A DNA stretch of 64,000 bases from assembly GCF_011386835.1 (NCBI RefSeq), contig NC_088797.1, forward strand, positions 92,948,264-93,012,263, in the 5' to 3' direction. The number at the start of each line of letters is the position of its first letter. Position 1 is the stretch's first letter. The position numbers and the translations under genes were made by a program. Positions 23,147 to 36,400 of this stretch are shown one piece after another. The stretch comes from Chrysemys picta bellii (taxonomy: Eukaryota; Chordata; Testudines; Emydidae). The notes under the pieces are model-generated. The model searched no databases and was not told the DNA's origin. It saw only the letters and a list, made by a program, of their open reading frames with translations.

Positions 23147-23639
23147 CAGGGCTGGCTCTGGCTTTTTTGCCGCCCCAGGCAAAAAAGCCGCCCCCCCCCC
23201 TTGTGGGGGGGGTTGGGGGGGGAGGGAGGGCAGCCGGAGCCCCGGGGGGAGGGCGGCGAGCCCCGGCGGGGGCTCCGCTCTCCCCCCGGCGGCCGGGGGG
23301 AGGGCGCCAGGGGGGAGGGCGGCCGGAGCCCTGGGGGGAGGGCAGCCGGAGCCCTGGGAGGAGGGCGGCGAGCCCCTGCGGGGGCTCCACTCTCCCCCCG
23401 GCGGCCAGAGCGCAGGGGGCAGGGCGGCGAGAGAGCGGCGAGCCCCAGCCAGGGCTCGCTGCTCTCCCCCCGGCAGCCGGGGGGAGGGCGCCGGGGGGGA
23501 GGGTGGCCAGAGCGCCGGGGGGAGGGCGGTGAACCCGGCCATGGCCCCGCTCTCCCCGGGGGCCGGAGCGCCGCGCCGCCCCCCTCCAGGTGCCGCCCCA
23601 AGCACAAGCTTGGTGGGCTGGTGCCTGGAGCCGGCCCTG
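23147..23639 (+). mobile_element. Non-autonomous hAT element, family A copy 3
   Basis: A 493-bp element with ends CAGGGCTGGCTC and GAGCCGGCCCTG and a perfect 8-bp duplication gatggagc at 23139-23146 and 23640-23647. Its ends and orientation match copy 1: the left subterminal gccgccccaggcaaaaaag is shared, and the right-end segment ccaagcacaagcttggtggg is identical. The interior is a G-rich minisatellite. Overlapping long open frames on both strands (up to 258 codons) are produced by low-complexity GC-rich DNA and are not genes. Confidence 0.92.
23220..23575 (+). repeat. GC-rich minisatellite inside hAT copy 3
   Basis: Imperfect tandem units with ggggggagggcggcgagccc followed by gggctccgctctccccccgg-type blocks. 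It is of the same kind as the array in copy 1, with different unit number and small-scale variants. G-runs are frequent enough to make G-quadruplex formation plausible. Confidence 0.8.
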
Positions 23640-24728
23640 GATGGAGCCTTGGGACATAAAGTCTAAGGGTTTAGTACATGGAGGAACAGTTCCTTGTAAC
23701 AACCCACACGGTTTGGTCAGAGAGAAAAGACTGGAGTCATTTCTTGGTGTTTCCATGTCTCACCTCTCCAACTTCTTGGAGGTGAAACAGGTTTGTTTCG
23801 TGATCATTAGTATCAAAGTACCCTAGAGAAGTTCAGCTTGAGGAGTACAGATATATTCTCTTGTCTATGGAAAGAAGATGGTTATCCCACCAGAACAACA
23901 GATGTGGTCTCTGTGCCAGAAAAGCCTCTATATATCTTTTAAGTAATTATTTTAGTTTGAAAATATATCACTGATAATCTTGGTGTTCTTGATATTTCCA
24001 CTGTTATAATATTTGGAATGTGGTTGATGGCACATTACCGTACGCTACTGAAAAGCCAGGTAATAGAAACTAAACAAAACACCACAACATCAAGTGTTTA
24101 AAATGTAATTTTACTTTGTATAATTTGGAAACAACATAGTCCTCCTTAAAGACTAACAAGCAAGTTATATGTCCTTAAATTTCTGTGCTGAAGTCCTATC
24201 GGTATTTCTCCTTTAAAAGTTCTTCCTCTTATCTCCAATTTAAGTCAGTCAAACCTCTTGGATAAAAAAGTGTTTTACAGAACATTTAAACTGTTGGAGT
24301 AAAGGGCTAATGCTGTTCTCTCTTAAGATAAGGAGACAAGGGGGGAATCATTGTCTACCTGGCTAGTTGCCAGTATCTACTGAGAGCATCAGGTGGTTAT
24401 CATCTCCACCTACATTTTTTTTGTGGAAATAAAATAGGCTGACTTCAGTGAGAGTCATAAATGTGAAGGGATTTGGGTTCTTGATCTTTAATTATTTGTA
24501 AAGTAAATCCTATCAAGTTCTTTTGCACTATTTCTCCTCACTTTTGCTTCAGTAACGTTATTAGCAGTGGCAAGCTCTTCAGAGAAAAGATTGTCTTCGG
24601 TTTTGTGTTTGGTGTTCCTGGCACATTTTCAGTGCTTTATTAATAAATAATTAATAAGTTAACAAGTTAAACTAAACCAATCAAGCTTACATAGATCTCT
24701 TGGGTCTCAGAATTAGGCTGGAAAATAT

Positions 24729-24805
24729 GGGCTCGATCCTGAACCCATTCAGGTCAATGGCAAAGCTTCCATTAATTTCAAATGGTGCGGAATAAGGCCT
24801 CATGT
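24729..24805. repeat. Short palindromic interspersed repeat
   Basis: gggctcgatcctgaacccat and tcaggtcaatggcaaagct are followed by an inverted version, ttccattaatttcaaatgg then gcggaataaggcct. It is an old, short palindromic repeat of the same general style as 16419-16545. Confidence 0.55.
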
Positions 24806-24932
24806 AAACTAGATTTTCTTTTAAGATTCAGAGTATGCCCAGCTTTCCAGTGAGTTACAGTGAGTAGTATTTATATATTTCCAATTCCAATTTCCATTCC
24901 AATTTCCATTTTGCAATTTAATGTTTAAAATA

Positions 24933-25137
24933 GAGCTCGTCAGAAAAATATTTCTTCTTCCCCTTGTGAAAAATTTCAATAACAAAAAATGTTTTTGTCA
25001 AAATATTTACTTTGAATTTTTTCACTTTAAATCACAACCCAAAAACATTTCAATGAAACTAGATGTTTTTCCATTTAATTGAAAAACAAAAATTTCAACT
25101 GAAAAAAAAATTGTGGAAAATTTCCAATCTGCTTTAA
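24933..25137. mobile_element. AT-rich MITE, degraded
   Basis: Starts agagctcgtcagaaaaatat and ends gaaaatttccaatctgcttt, which are loosely inverted versions of each other. The body is a series of AT-rich inverted segments. This end structure is typical of small AT-rich MITEs in turtles. No clean target duplication. Confidence 0.5.
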
Positions 25138-27243
25138 TTTGTAACAAAAACACATAACTGAACTTTTCCATTTTTCCAAAAAGGTTTTGGTTGGCTCAGT
25201 TTGGTCATTATTATTTTAGCCAGTTTATGCCTTCCTAATAATCAGGTGTACATTCATGCAATATAAAAATGGGAAAACAGATCCTGCTTTGCAATAATAC
25301 TCTTAATGGTTAGCGTAATAGACTATTAGACTTTGTTTTCATTTACCAAACTAGAAAACTAGACTGCTGTCATTGCAATGTACTCCTCTCAAGGCGAATA
25401 TATCCTTCAAGGGAACCAAAGAGGTTTTTCCCTTATTATGCCCCATTAGTACTAGCCTCCACTGGAAGTAAATACCATAGTAATTTTGCTCTCCTCAAAC
25501 TGTTAACATGCGTAATCTGAGCTGGATTCTTCTCTACCATCTAAGTGGCCAAACACAGTAATGAATAAGAGTGTGTGGAACTGTTTTAAACCTTGACAGG
25601 TGAAAATATCATGATTGCACCTCAGGCTGGTTTCCATTGCTATACAGAAAGTGCAAAGTGATCTATAAACTCCCTATTGATCTCAGGCAGAAACATCTGC
25701 TAAAGACAAAGTAAATGTTGGGCACTAAATACAGCACAGGGGAGGCTGCAGCTAATCAGCATTGCTACGCCTACCCAACAGAACAGTTAGCATCATTAAC
25801 ACAATGCAGGGAAATCTGTAACAGCAGAAAAATCACACAGAGAGACAACATAGAGAAGCTTCCTTGGAACATGAGCACATCATAGAACTATAAATAGGGG
25901 GGAAATTAACAGCAGGGCTAGAGAGATGCTACATTTATACAGTCTGTATTATTTATTTCCAAACTGAAAGAGGAAAACCAAAAATCAGGCTGTCTTTTCA
26001 GGATGCTATTACTCTACTGCTTTTATGTTGCATTGCAATGACTATTGAGCCTGGCTTAACACCTAAGAGCATTCTGGAGATGAAGGAAGGACAGTTTGCA
26101 ACTCAGCTGGCCAGTGAGAGACTATGGAAAATAGCGTGCCTCTTTCGGTACAAATTTTTATACTGAATGTCAGGTATGTCAAAACCCATCCAGAAACAAT
26201 CAAGATAATAACCAAGAATATACAACAGATGTCAACAGCAGCCAAATATGTGAATCCTCATAGTAGTCCACGTACCTGATAGGAACCGGGCGCACAACTT
26301 ATGACTCATTTGTTTAACCAAATTTGTTTATGTATCTTTCCAGCAATATTTTCCAAAAATTTACCCCCGGAAATCATGTCAAATGGACTAACTCCCAAAC
26401 CTCCAAACCAATGTGGATGAGACAAAGCTAGTAACCAGCTCTTTTGTCCACTACACAAGTATAATTCTAAAAAAATAAAGTTAACTGATTAATGAGAAAT
26501 GAGAAAAGATGAATAGGTTAGATTTAATAGAGATTTTCTTACTGTGCTGAGTCTGAAAAAAGCAAACTAATGACAGAAAAGCAAGGAAATTTAGCTGTAA
26601 TTTCTAAAACATGCAAGATTCTGCAATTGGCATCTCCTTCCCTCCTCCCAACAAAGCTTAAGCCCCTTTTCTGAAGGATGCCAGGTGGATAACAAATCTC
26701 CCAGGAAAGCTGCAGAGAAAGGAGACATGGACAAAAAATGTGTGTTCCAGAATTCCAGAAAAATTAGTCAGTACACCAACTGCAGTGTCTTTCACCCTTT
26801 CCCATCCAGAACCAAGGTCCACCAACATTTTCATACTGTAAAATATCTAAATCTCACATTTTACTGGGGCTGCATAGTAGGATGTGATGAATATGGAGGT
26901 GTTATTTGCTAATTATTAACAACATACTTGACTCGGTGGCAACTCGGAGTTACATGACAAACCACATGCATGTCCTGCTCCAGGGAGTAGCTGGGTTCTT
27001 TGAGTCAGAGCTGAAGAGCAGGAGAGATGTGGCTCTTTTTTTTCTGCTTAAAGATCATTATCAAATACCTGGAGCCATCAGCTTTAATGGCTAGGAAAAC
27101 AACAGAACAAAAACAATTTTGTCCAGGTGGCAAGGCCCCTACGCAGGGAGAACAGGAGCATAGATAAGGTGAGTAAGGATATGAAATATGGCAATGAACT
27201 GCTGAGGCAAAGGCAAGGGCAGATACTTAATGCAGGATCTCAT

Positions 27244-27470
27244 TTGTTTAGGGCATGTCTACTCAAGAAAGTTAAAGGCAAATCAACTAAAGGTGTGAAT
27301 TTAGCATCCGTAAGTTATAGCTCATTAACCACCCACCACCACCACCTCCTGTGGATGCTTTCATTCAAGAGTGAAGTGGCCTTTACTCACAGTAACTTAA
27401 TCTTCCTTGGAGCCTGCCCACTTTCCATCAAACATCTTGATGGAATCAACACATTCCCACAGAACATTTT
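27244..27470. mobile_element. MITE fragment
   Basis: gggcatgtctactcaagaaa begins a region with gtgtgaatttagcatc, a hinge, and gtggatgctttcattcaag and gtgaagtggcctt segments that I recognise as a degraded MITE of the TCTACAC-terminus group. The right end was not found. Confidence 0.4.
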
Positions 27471-27716
27471 GATTCAGTCAAATCAGCATTTTTTATCGCT
27501 CTTGTTTTGGTCTGGAAGAGCTAGGTGGCCTGCATTGGAAAACCAAGAGCAAGAAATCAGCAATAGTCTTTTTATGCACAGTGGGAGATGTTGGTGGGGG
27601 ATGTTGCTGCGGGAGGGGCCTTGCTGCCAGGAATGCTGGAATAGTGAGCGCTAGGGATGCAAGAAGTCTGATATAGTAGTGGAAGGGGTTGCTTGTGCTG
27701 AGTGGGAGGGCTAGAA

Positions 27717-27768
27717 GTCTTCTGTTAGTCTTAAAGGTGCCACAGGACCCTCTGTTGCTTTTTTTCAA
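27717..27768 (+). mobile_element. Penelope-like tail fragment
   Basis: tctgttagtcttaaaggtgc followed by cacaggaccctctgttgc and a T-run. It matches, with small differences, the tail segment seen in the right arm at 41178-41215, so it is a short, isolated remnant of the same retroelement group. Confidence 0.55.
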
Positions 27769-29595
27769 CTAGTGAACAGCTGACCTCCCAGAGATCTGTG
27801 GAACACCATCTATCCATTTCCTTACTGGTCATCTCCTACTGTGATGACCTGCCAACCTTGAGAAAGTTATGAAAGGAATGGTATCTGCACATGATGTGAA
27901 CAAAGTACATAAGTTTGTGTCTGAATGAATGGAGTGGTTGCTCAAAATCTTTACAGAGTTATTGTGATACTCTCTCTACGTGGTATAGGCAACACATAAG
28001 GAACAGTGAGTGAAATTCATTCCTGGGAAGAGGGCCAACACACAGCTGTACAACACTTGAGTCCTATCCATTGTAAACACAGAAGTAACATTCTTTAGTT
28101 ATAAAATCAACTTCAAGAGCGGTCTGGGTAAACACTGTAGGAGAAGATAGGCTGGATGGGAGAAGCCCTTGTTTAAAGCAGATTTGATAAATAGAAAGAG
28201 GCATTTCTTAAAAAATGAGAAATATATATTGTGTAAATGCATGTCACTTTTCAGTCAGATGTACTTGAAAAGTCTCTCCTGAAACCAAGAGCAAACTGAA
28301 TTTTAATAATTTGTGTGCATCACATATACACTGGGTAACTTTCAATAAGCAACCCATTATGTCAATAAAGCTACAATTTGCAATATTGCAAGGTAAGCCA
28401 AGATCTTAAACCTTTAATATCAAAAATTTGTATTTTTATTAGATGTTACTTGATGTTTACCAATAAGAATGTTGACTCAGTTCAGTCACACATGATTACT
28501 CTTTGTGCACATCATACAAAGGCAAAAATCAGTGCACTGACCTTAAGCGATGGAGGTAATATAGATTGGTAAATCACATTTTGGTTCTGTATTATCAAGT
28601 CAGGCTCCTGACCACGGGGAAAAAAATCTGATAGCATACAGTAAAAAAGAACTTTCAGAAAATACAGGTGATGATCTGAATACAATCAATTGTTCCAGCT
28701 CACAGTCAATCGTTTTATGCTAAGTAATGCCATAAAACAGTATCTTCTTCAGAGAGCCAAAAGAAAGTTTAATTATTCATGTTTGAATTAGATAGTCTGC
28801 AATAAAACATATGGGGATTTTAAAGCCAAACATTTTAAACACTGGCACACAGGTAAACATATGCACGTTGAAATTCAGAATAGCAAGTGGCAACTGGAAA
28901 CCAAAAAAAGGAGATTTGGTTATTTTCAGTTGTCCATACTGGTGAGGATTTGCCTTCAGGCAGTCTACATTCCAAACTGACATTTTACAATAGCTGATAT
29001 GCATTTAAACAGAGAGAGATGTTAAAAGGGTTGCTATTAGTCAAGAATCCATTGGAATAAAATTCATAAGTTATACAGAAGTCCAAAAATAGGCAGCTGC
29101 TGCTGAACCATAGCAATTCACATTTCTCCCTTTAGCCAACATCCTGGCCATTGTGCATTCTGATCCTTTTCTTTTTCTCACCCACACTCCTCTCCTTCCA
29201 CTCTTGAGTGCCCTGCCTCTGTATAAAGCAAAACTCTGAGCAACAAAGAGTTAATTTTGAATATTTTCCTTTGTTACTGCAAAAATACACATCTGAGATG
29301 TATCTTTTACTCTGCAGAAATGCCAGTGAATGCAGTGGTTATTACTACATAAATGGCAGAATTGATATAATCTTCATCTGGATGAATTTCAGGTTTGCAA
29401 CCTCTGAGTCCCTGTTGGATTCTCAGATGCTTCTGGGTGACCAGATAATAGCAGTGACCAAGAGGGATTTTTATCATTTGCACTTAGCCAGAAGGTAGCA
29501 AACTTTTTCTTTCAGATGTGGATTTTGCTGCTGTGATCCAAGCTTCTATCCCTCAATTACTGTATTGAAACTTGCATGGAGTTAAACTTTAAGAC

Positions 29596-30407
29596 TAGGT
29601 CTATTAAGCAATTAAAAAAATTAATTGGAATGAATCACGTTATTAAACAATAAAAGAATACCACTTATTTAAATATTTTTGGATATTTTCTACATTTTCA
29701 AATATATTGATTTCAATTACAACACAGAATACAAAGTGTACAGTGCTCACTTTATATTTACTTTTATTACAAATATTTGGACTGTAAAAAACAAAAGAAA
29801 TAGTATTTTTCAATTCACCTAATACAAGTATTATAGTGCAATCTATTTATCATGAAAGTTGAACTTACAAATGTGTAAATATGTACGACCCCCCCCCCCC
29901 GCATTCAAAAATAAAACCATGTAAAACTTTAGAGCCTACAAGCCCAATCAGTCCTACTTTTTGTTTAGCCATTTGCTCAGACAAACAAGTTTGTTTACAT
30001 TTGCAGAAGATAATGCTGCGTGCTTCTTGTTTACAATGTCACCTGAAAGTGAGAATAGGCATTTGCTTGGCACTGTTGTAGCCAGCGTTGCAAGATATTT
30101 ACATGCTAGATGTGCTAAAGATTCATGTCTCTTGATGCTTCAACCACCATTCCAGAGGACTATTTCTTTTATCATTTTTACAGTGCAAATATTTGTAATA
30201 AAAATAATATAAAGTGAGCACTGTACACTTTGTATTCTGTATTGTAATTGAAATTGATATTTATTTGAAAATGTAGAAAAACATCCAAAAATATTTAATA
30301 AATTTCAATGTATTCCATTGTTTAATAGTGCAATTAATCCTGATTGTTTTAATCGCATGAGTTAACTGTTAATCGTGTGAGTTAACTGTGATTAATCAAC
30401 AGCCCTA
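29596..30407. mobile_element. hAT element, family C, with long inverted arms
   Basis: An 812-bp element flanked by a perfect 8-bp duplication tttaagac at 29588-29595 and 30408-30415. It starts taggtctattaagc and ends caacagccct followed by a, whose reverse complement begins TAGGGCTGTTG; TAGGG termini with 8-bp duplications indicate the hAT superfamily. Long inverted arms cover about 29596-29804 and 30159-30407, and include gtacagtgctcac pairing with gtgagcactgtac. The central ~350 bp are not repeated elsewhere here and include an open frame at 29961-30212 (83 codons) with no recognised domain. No transposase is present. Confidence 0.88.
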
Positions 30408-30415
30408 TTTAAGAC

Positions 30416-33400
30416 CATTTAGAAATTTTAACTGGATCTGAATGCGGTGGTCCATTTGTTAGAAGCAGTTTCTTTCAGAGAGCATATGCCATAATATAAA
30501 TGAAACTGCCTATGTATCCATTTCCAGGTGCAATTTAAGGTGTTGGTTTTAATTTAGAAAGCTCTGAATGGGATGGTTTCTGGTTACCTCAAACAGCTTC
30601 TATCCTCATCCCTTGACAAAGTAGCTGAAGTGCCTGCGGCTGAGCATTTCCTCTTCCTCATGGGTTTGCCAAAGCCCATAATTGTTTACTAGCAGCTCAA
30701 GCTGCAAGGCCCTTTTGTTCTTCTAGGCTTTTGTCTGGGGGACTAGGGAAGAATGCATTAATGGATGGAGTAATAAGAGCTTTGGGCATGGAGATCTAGG
30801 AGACTTGGAAGAATCACGTTCTATTACTATTTTATAGTCATTGTACATGTAACAAGAGCTCTGTGTGTGCAGATATTTATAAACTGAAATAAATCAGTGC
30901 AACGATGTTAGGTGTACAGACTAAAGTTTAGTCCCTAGAAGTGGATATTACCAAAAGAAAAACACAAAAATAGAAGATAGATTGGTGATAGAGGTGAGAA
31001 GAGCTTAGAAGAAGCAAAGGAGAGTAGGTTACTATCTACAAAAGATTATTTTCTCAGACTTTATATTTTATTTATAGCCTTTGTTGGGAGGAGAGCAGCA
31101 GTCAATGATTGGATTTAAATAATGATTCTCTTGTGATGGATGCTATATAAATACATTTGAAATAAAAATAAATTTCATTTACATGGCTTTCTTTCTATTT
31201 TTCAAGATGCTACATTCATTCCACTCAATTTCTCTGGGTGATTTGAATAAAGCATATTTCTACCACTTGTATGAATGGTTGCCTTTCCCCTCAGTTGCAC
31301 AACTGACCTTTAGTGTTTCCCCATAGTTTACTCATTAGTAGAGAACACTGTAACCTCTACTACAGCACAGATATATTATATCCTGTGCTTCCTAGTAAGA
31401 TCCCTTAAGAGCAATACCGCTGTCCCATAAAAAGAGTAGCTGATTGTATGTGGTGACCTAACGAACCAAAACTTCAGTCTCTTGTACTGAAATGATTTTC
31501 CCTCCTGAAACATAAGGCCCAAGACTGTGATCCTTAAATATTCATCCATCTTTGAGGGGCAGTGATCATGAAATGCATTGTAAAGAATGCTGGTTGCCTT
31601 TAAGAGGCTGAAGCTGAGGAACCTTGTGTTTGATGAGATAGTGTAGATAAAGCTGTAATTAGATATTAAGGCCCTAGTCCCTTTTTGGGGCAAAGGGCAC
31701 ATAGCTGTAAAGCAGATGCTCCTTGATTCTGGTGCATAAACCAGTTAATTAGGAGAGCAATCACTATTACGTATCCCACGCCAGTTGCATATTATTTGGC
31801 ACACCAATAGGAAGCTCCTATGCGTATATTATCTATTACAGACTGCTTACACCCCAAATGGCTGTGTTAGGGGACAGAATAGAATCGGGCTAGTATATCA
31901 AGGCAGTAGAGAACTCTAGATCTCTTCTCAGTACTAAAGGCTACAGGGGAGAAAGAGACCACTTAGTAAGAGGCAGTCAAACACTAGGACTAAAGCAGGT
32001 CCTTTCATACATACATGCCTCAAAGTAAGAGTTAACACAGAGGAAGATCACCTGAGCATAATACCAGATCAAGCCATTCCATATGGACGCATGGCTGTTC
32101 AGCGGCAATCTCAGCTCACCAGACACAGAACAGGGTACCAGGACATTTGTGTTCAACAATGGACCTGGCACACACATGCTGGCATCCAGAGACAGAAAGC
32201 ACTCACTATCAGAAAAGGATGGAACAAGTGTGCATTTACAATAGCCAGGCAATATTACAGACAGCTGACAAGGCAGCACCATGTCAATACCTACAGACAG
32301 GGCATGCCTTGGAATAAGAAAAGCTGTGCCAAAACCAAATAACAGAACCAAAGCCAGAAAAGGTGTTCAAAGACTTTAGGCCAGTCCAGAAACAGAGCGA
32401 CTTGCCCAATCTCCCTCCTGCCCCCAAAACAAGAGGTCTGAAAAACTTAGCAGTGTATGTGTATGGAAAGAGAAAGCAAAAACAAAAACAGGAGCTGCAC
32501 TCACCCTCAGGAAACTGCAAAGGGCAACAAGAGAGAGAGATATCCCAAGGGAAAGGTGCTATTCTCACACAGCTGTGCAGAAAACCTGACTTTCACACAC
32601 AGTGAACCGATGTCACTATGTTTGTGAGAACTAAATATACAACACTGCTTTCTGCACAGCAGGTTCTGTGTGGTTGAGGTCAAACATCACGTATGGGAAG
32701 CTGTGGCTGGCCTCCAGGTGCTAGTTTCTGCCACAGCCAGCTCCAAGGACTCAGACATGTCTGTGGGAGGGGATGAGGTGAATAGGGTGCTTTTAATGTC
32801 TTGCACAATGTAAGCAGTACACAAGGGAGTAAGTCAATGACTCTGCATACAGTGCAGAATTTGAGCCCAAATGGGTATTAATCACACTTTCCGGCTGTAA
32901 ATAAGAAAGAGACTGCTGCCAACTGAATTGCAGGGAAGTAGTTCATTGTGCTGCCAACTAAAACATGAGGTTGGGAACTGAATAAGAGATGTTACATGCA
33001 GTCATTAACAGAGAAGGAGAGCTGACTGTCTAAAGCAAAATTACTCTAATCAGCCCTTTGAAGACCCCAACCACTGTTAACAGCAGTGGGGCTAGGAATC
33101 TGAGCCACCACACAACATGGCTTTGGCTAGCCTGTTTCCTCTTTGGGCATGAATGGTTCATCGGATTAGGAAGGGTTTAAGATGGGAAACTTCCCATTTA
33201 GGTTGGTCTCAGGATGTTTATGAGATTGCTAGGATTAAGATTACCTGTTCGGTACAGGATGTAGTTTGACTTGTTTTCACAAATCCAACTAAAGAACTCA
33301 AATTAAATGTTGCTCAGAGAGACAAACAGAGTTACAGGTTAAAGGGATAAGAGCGTTTTATATACTAAGAACTTCACTTGCCCAACCATTTCCAACATAT

Positions 33401-36400
33401 CATCCAATGGTGCTGGAACAATTTTTATAGTGGAAGTACTGAGAGCCATTAAACCAAACTGTAAACCCTGGATAAAATGGAAACTACTTCAAGCCAGGGG
33501 GTGTGGCTGCGCACACACACACACCACACCCCTACTTCCAGCACCTATGATATTATCAATGTAAAAATAAAACAAAACATTTTCTTTTAATACTTCTGAC
33601 TTTTGTCAAAGTGTTCTGTTGAAGCAGGTTAACAAAAAGGAAATATTCTAACGAAAACTTTTCTGACATAGTGTAAGGACAAGGATTCAGAAGGGAACAA
33701 GTATGCAAAGGAAAAATCAAGTACATAAATCTGTACAAATGACCCATGTAGTAGGTCTCAGTATGACACATGTTATTAAAAATATATTAAGGGAAATGTT
33801 AATCTATGCACCTTGTCACCATAAATGTCATCTACCAATTTCCTCATTCAGACACAATTTTATAGCAGTGCTTTATAACAAGGTTTGTTAGGTTGTTTCA
33901 GCCACACAAAAAAGAGTGGGTTGGCTCAGCCTTGTTTTGTATTGGAGTGGAGGGCTTATTTTCTTAATCCAAAGCAGCATTCAACATAGGCTATAGATAA
34001 TAAAGCTATGAAATAAACTTTTTTTTTTGCTAGGGAAACTTTTAGCAGTACAAATAACCCTTCTGAATTTCATCTCCAAGATCAAAGGGAGGATGTTCTT
34101 ATAAATATTTCAGTATTAAAAACAAACAGTACATTCCATACCATTCGACAGACATTTCCTATTAGTGCTGGCACAGGTGATGGAACTAGGGGTACTGCCT
34201 CACCCCCCTTCTTGAAGTGGTTTCCGTCATATACAGAGTGTACAGTTTGGTTCAATGGCTCGCAGCACCCCCACTATACAAATTGTTCGAGCACCTAAGT
34301 GCTGCTCCTAGGAATAGCACTATGTATTGTTACACAACATCCCTTGAACTTGCTGTGGACTGAATACAGGAAGGTAGATTAAGCCTGCAGCAGCATTACT
34401 AGCAACAACTCATCCCTGCAGCCTGCATTGTTACCAGATTTCAGAGTGGTAGCTGTGTTACCTGCTTGAACACAAGGACTCTGAGCAGAAACCACCAAAT
34501 GTGATGGGACCTTCAAACGTCAGATGGCTCCCTCTCCCGCACTGTAGGAAGGAGCAGAGGTCCTTGTTGCTTACTCCCTTCTTGCCACAGAAGGGAGGGA
34601 GCAGAGAACACACTCTTAATACACCCCCTTCCCCACTCACCTCTGCAAGTGAGAAACACTCCCATCTTGCCTTCCTTGCTCTTCACTAGGAGAATAGGGC
34701 AGGAGAGGCTCCACCCATTTGTTCCCCTATCCCAAGAGAGGGGAGAGAAGCTACAGCTCTTCCACCTTCTTTCATCTTTCCAAGGAGGAAAGAGATGTTG
34801 AAGAATGAGGCACCTGAATGAGAGTGAAGTGGGAGTGAGCGACTGGCTTGAGACTAGGAGGAAACATGAGGAGCAGTAGCAGTAGTTTTTTTTGTGGGTG
34901 GCTTCTTAGAGATAGAGGGACTAAGGAAGGGATTAATTTCAGCTTGAACCTAGGTTCATGGGGACAGTGAAAACAGCAGTGAGGGCATTAATTTGGACCA
35001 AGAGAACAGGACATGGAAGAGGTCTGACTATACAAACTTAAGCACCATTTTATATTTAGAAAATGGTCAATTTATTCACACTGTTAAAAATTATATGGTC
35101 AGTTCTGTTGAAACAGTATGTGCTGAATTCTGCCCTCCATTCCACCCATGCAATCCCATTCACATAAGAGCAAAACTTAGCCTTTTGATTACAATTGATT
35201 GTGTACCACAGACTGAGTCATTAACTCTTGGCTTCTGATGAGTTGAAGGAGTTGAATGTCAAGGAGAGTTGAAACGACATCTTATATCCATGAATGAATG
35301 CCTAGAATCTAGACTGTAATGTCCAATGAACCCGGCTTATGGCCAACCACACTCTGGTTATATTGTCTAACAGAGAAAGTAAGATATTGATACTGTTCAA
35401 ATATCCAATAAAAGTAAATAAAATATGACCTGATCCTTATGGAACAGAATAAAAGGGGGGGGCTCAAAATTTTAGTATGAGCACAATCTACCCAATACTT
35501 GGATCAAGAATTCACTTTCACCATTTGCTCACTAAAGCCTGGATTTGGTGACCCATAAGTCACACTGTAAGATGCACTTGTTTTCCCTTACTTCCCTCAA
35601 GTATAGGAAGAGCTAATTGGTGGCCAGAAAGGGTTGATGGGAGAGAGTTCACTTTTAGTGCTTGAAACATCTTTTTTCTCAACAGATCTATTGTTCTACA
35701 GTTAATTTGTTATGTTCTACGTATTGCATTTTAAATATTGGTGATGTGCCTTGAGCATTAGACAGGTACAACAGGAAAAAAAACTGGAATAAACAAATAA
35801 GTAAATAAATATAGTAAATTGCAGGAAACAGTGAAATTGAAGTCTTTTATACAGTCAAATTATAAACCTGATAGCGTTATAAAAACAACTCTGAAGAGCT
35901 GTGATTACTGCACACTAAAATTTAAAAACCATCAATTACTATCGGAAAACGATTTTTGTCAAGCTACGTACTAAGATTGAGATTATATTCTCTAGTGGAT
36001 TAAAGCATATTAATGAAAGGTGAAGCCACTTAACATTTGTTATGTAAGCTCGTCACTGCAACAAGTTCAATTCAGGAACTATATAAAATGTGATGTATAA
36101 CCAAAATTAGATACTATCTACTCTTGTCTACACATGGGCAACTCCCTTTGATCTTAATGAAAGACATGTTTATAAAAAGAAAGGAAAGCAGACCCTCCAG
36201 ACTTCAACTACAAAACACGCACTGCAGATAATATAAATTATGAAAACAGAAGTTGTTTAAATAGCTGTTTTTTCAAACTATTGGCAAAATTCTGCCCTCT
36301 GATGTTCACATGGCTCCCACTGAAGTGACACACTGAGGTTTATACACCCCTTATTCTGCTTGTCATGTTTGGAAAATAAGAGTCTGCAACAGAAATAAAG

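Larger units (their letters stand above)
23648..29587. other. No gene recognised; scattered repeat fragments
   Basis: Mostly AT-rich, with the short repeats listed separately at 24729-24805, 24933-25137, 27244-27470 and 27717-27768. The 175-codon frame at 27127-27654 crosses a MITE fragment and contains low-complexity residues, so it is not a gene. Confidence 0.5.

Noticed and set aside
22980..23756. 258-codon minus-strand frame
   Set aside because: It crosses the hAT copy 3 borders and its minisatellite, is low-complexity and has no domain.
27127..27654. 175-codon plus-strand frame
   Set aside because: It runs through a MITE fragment into unrelated sequence, has no domain and no exon-like borders.
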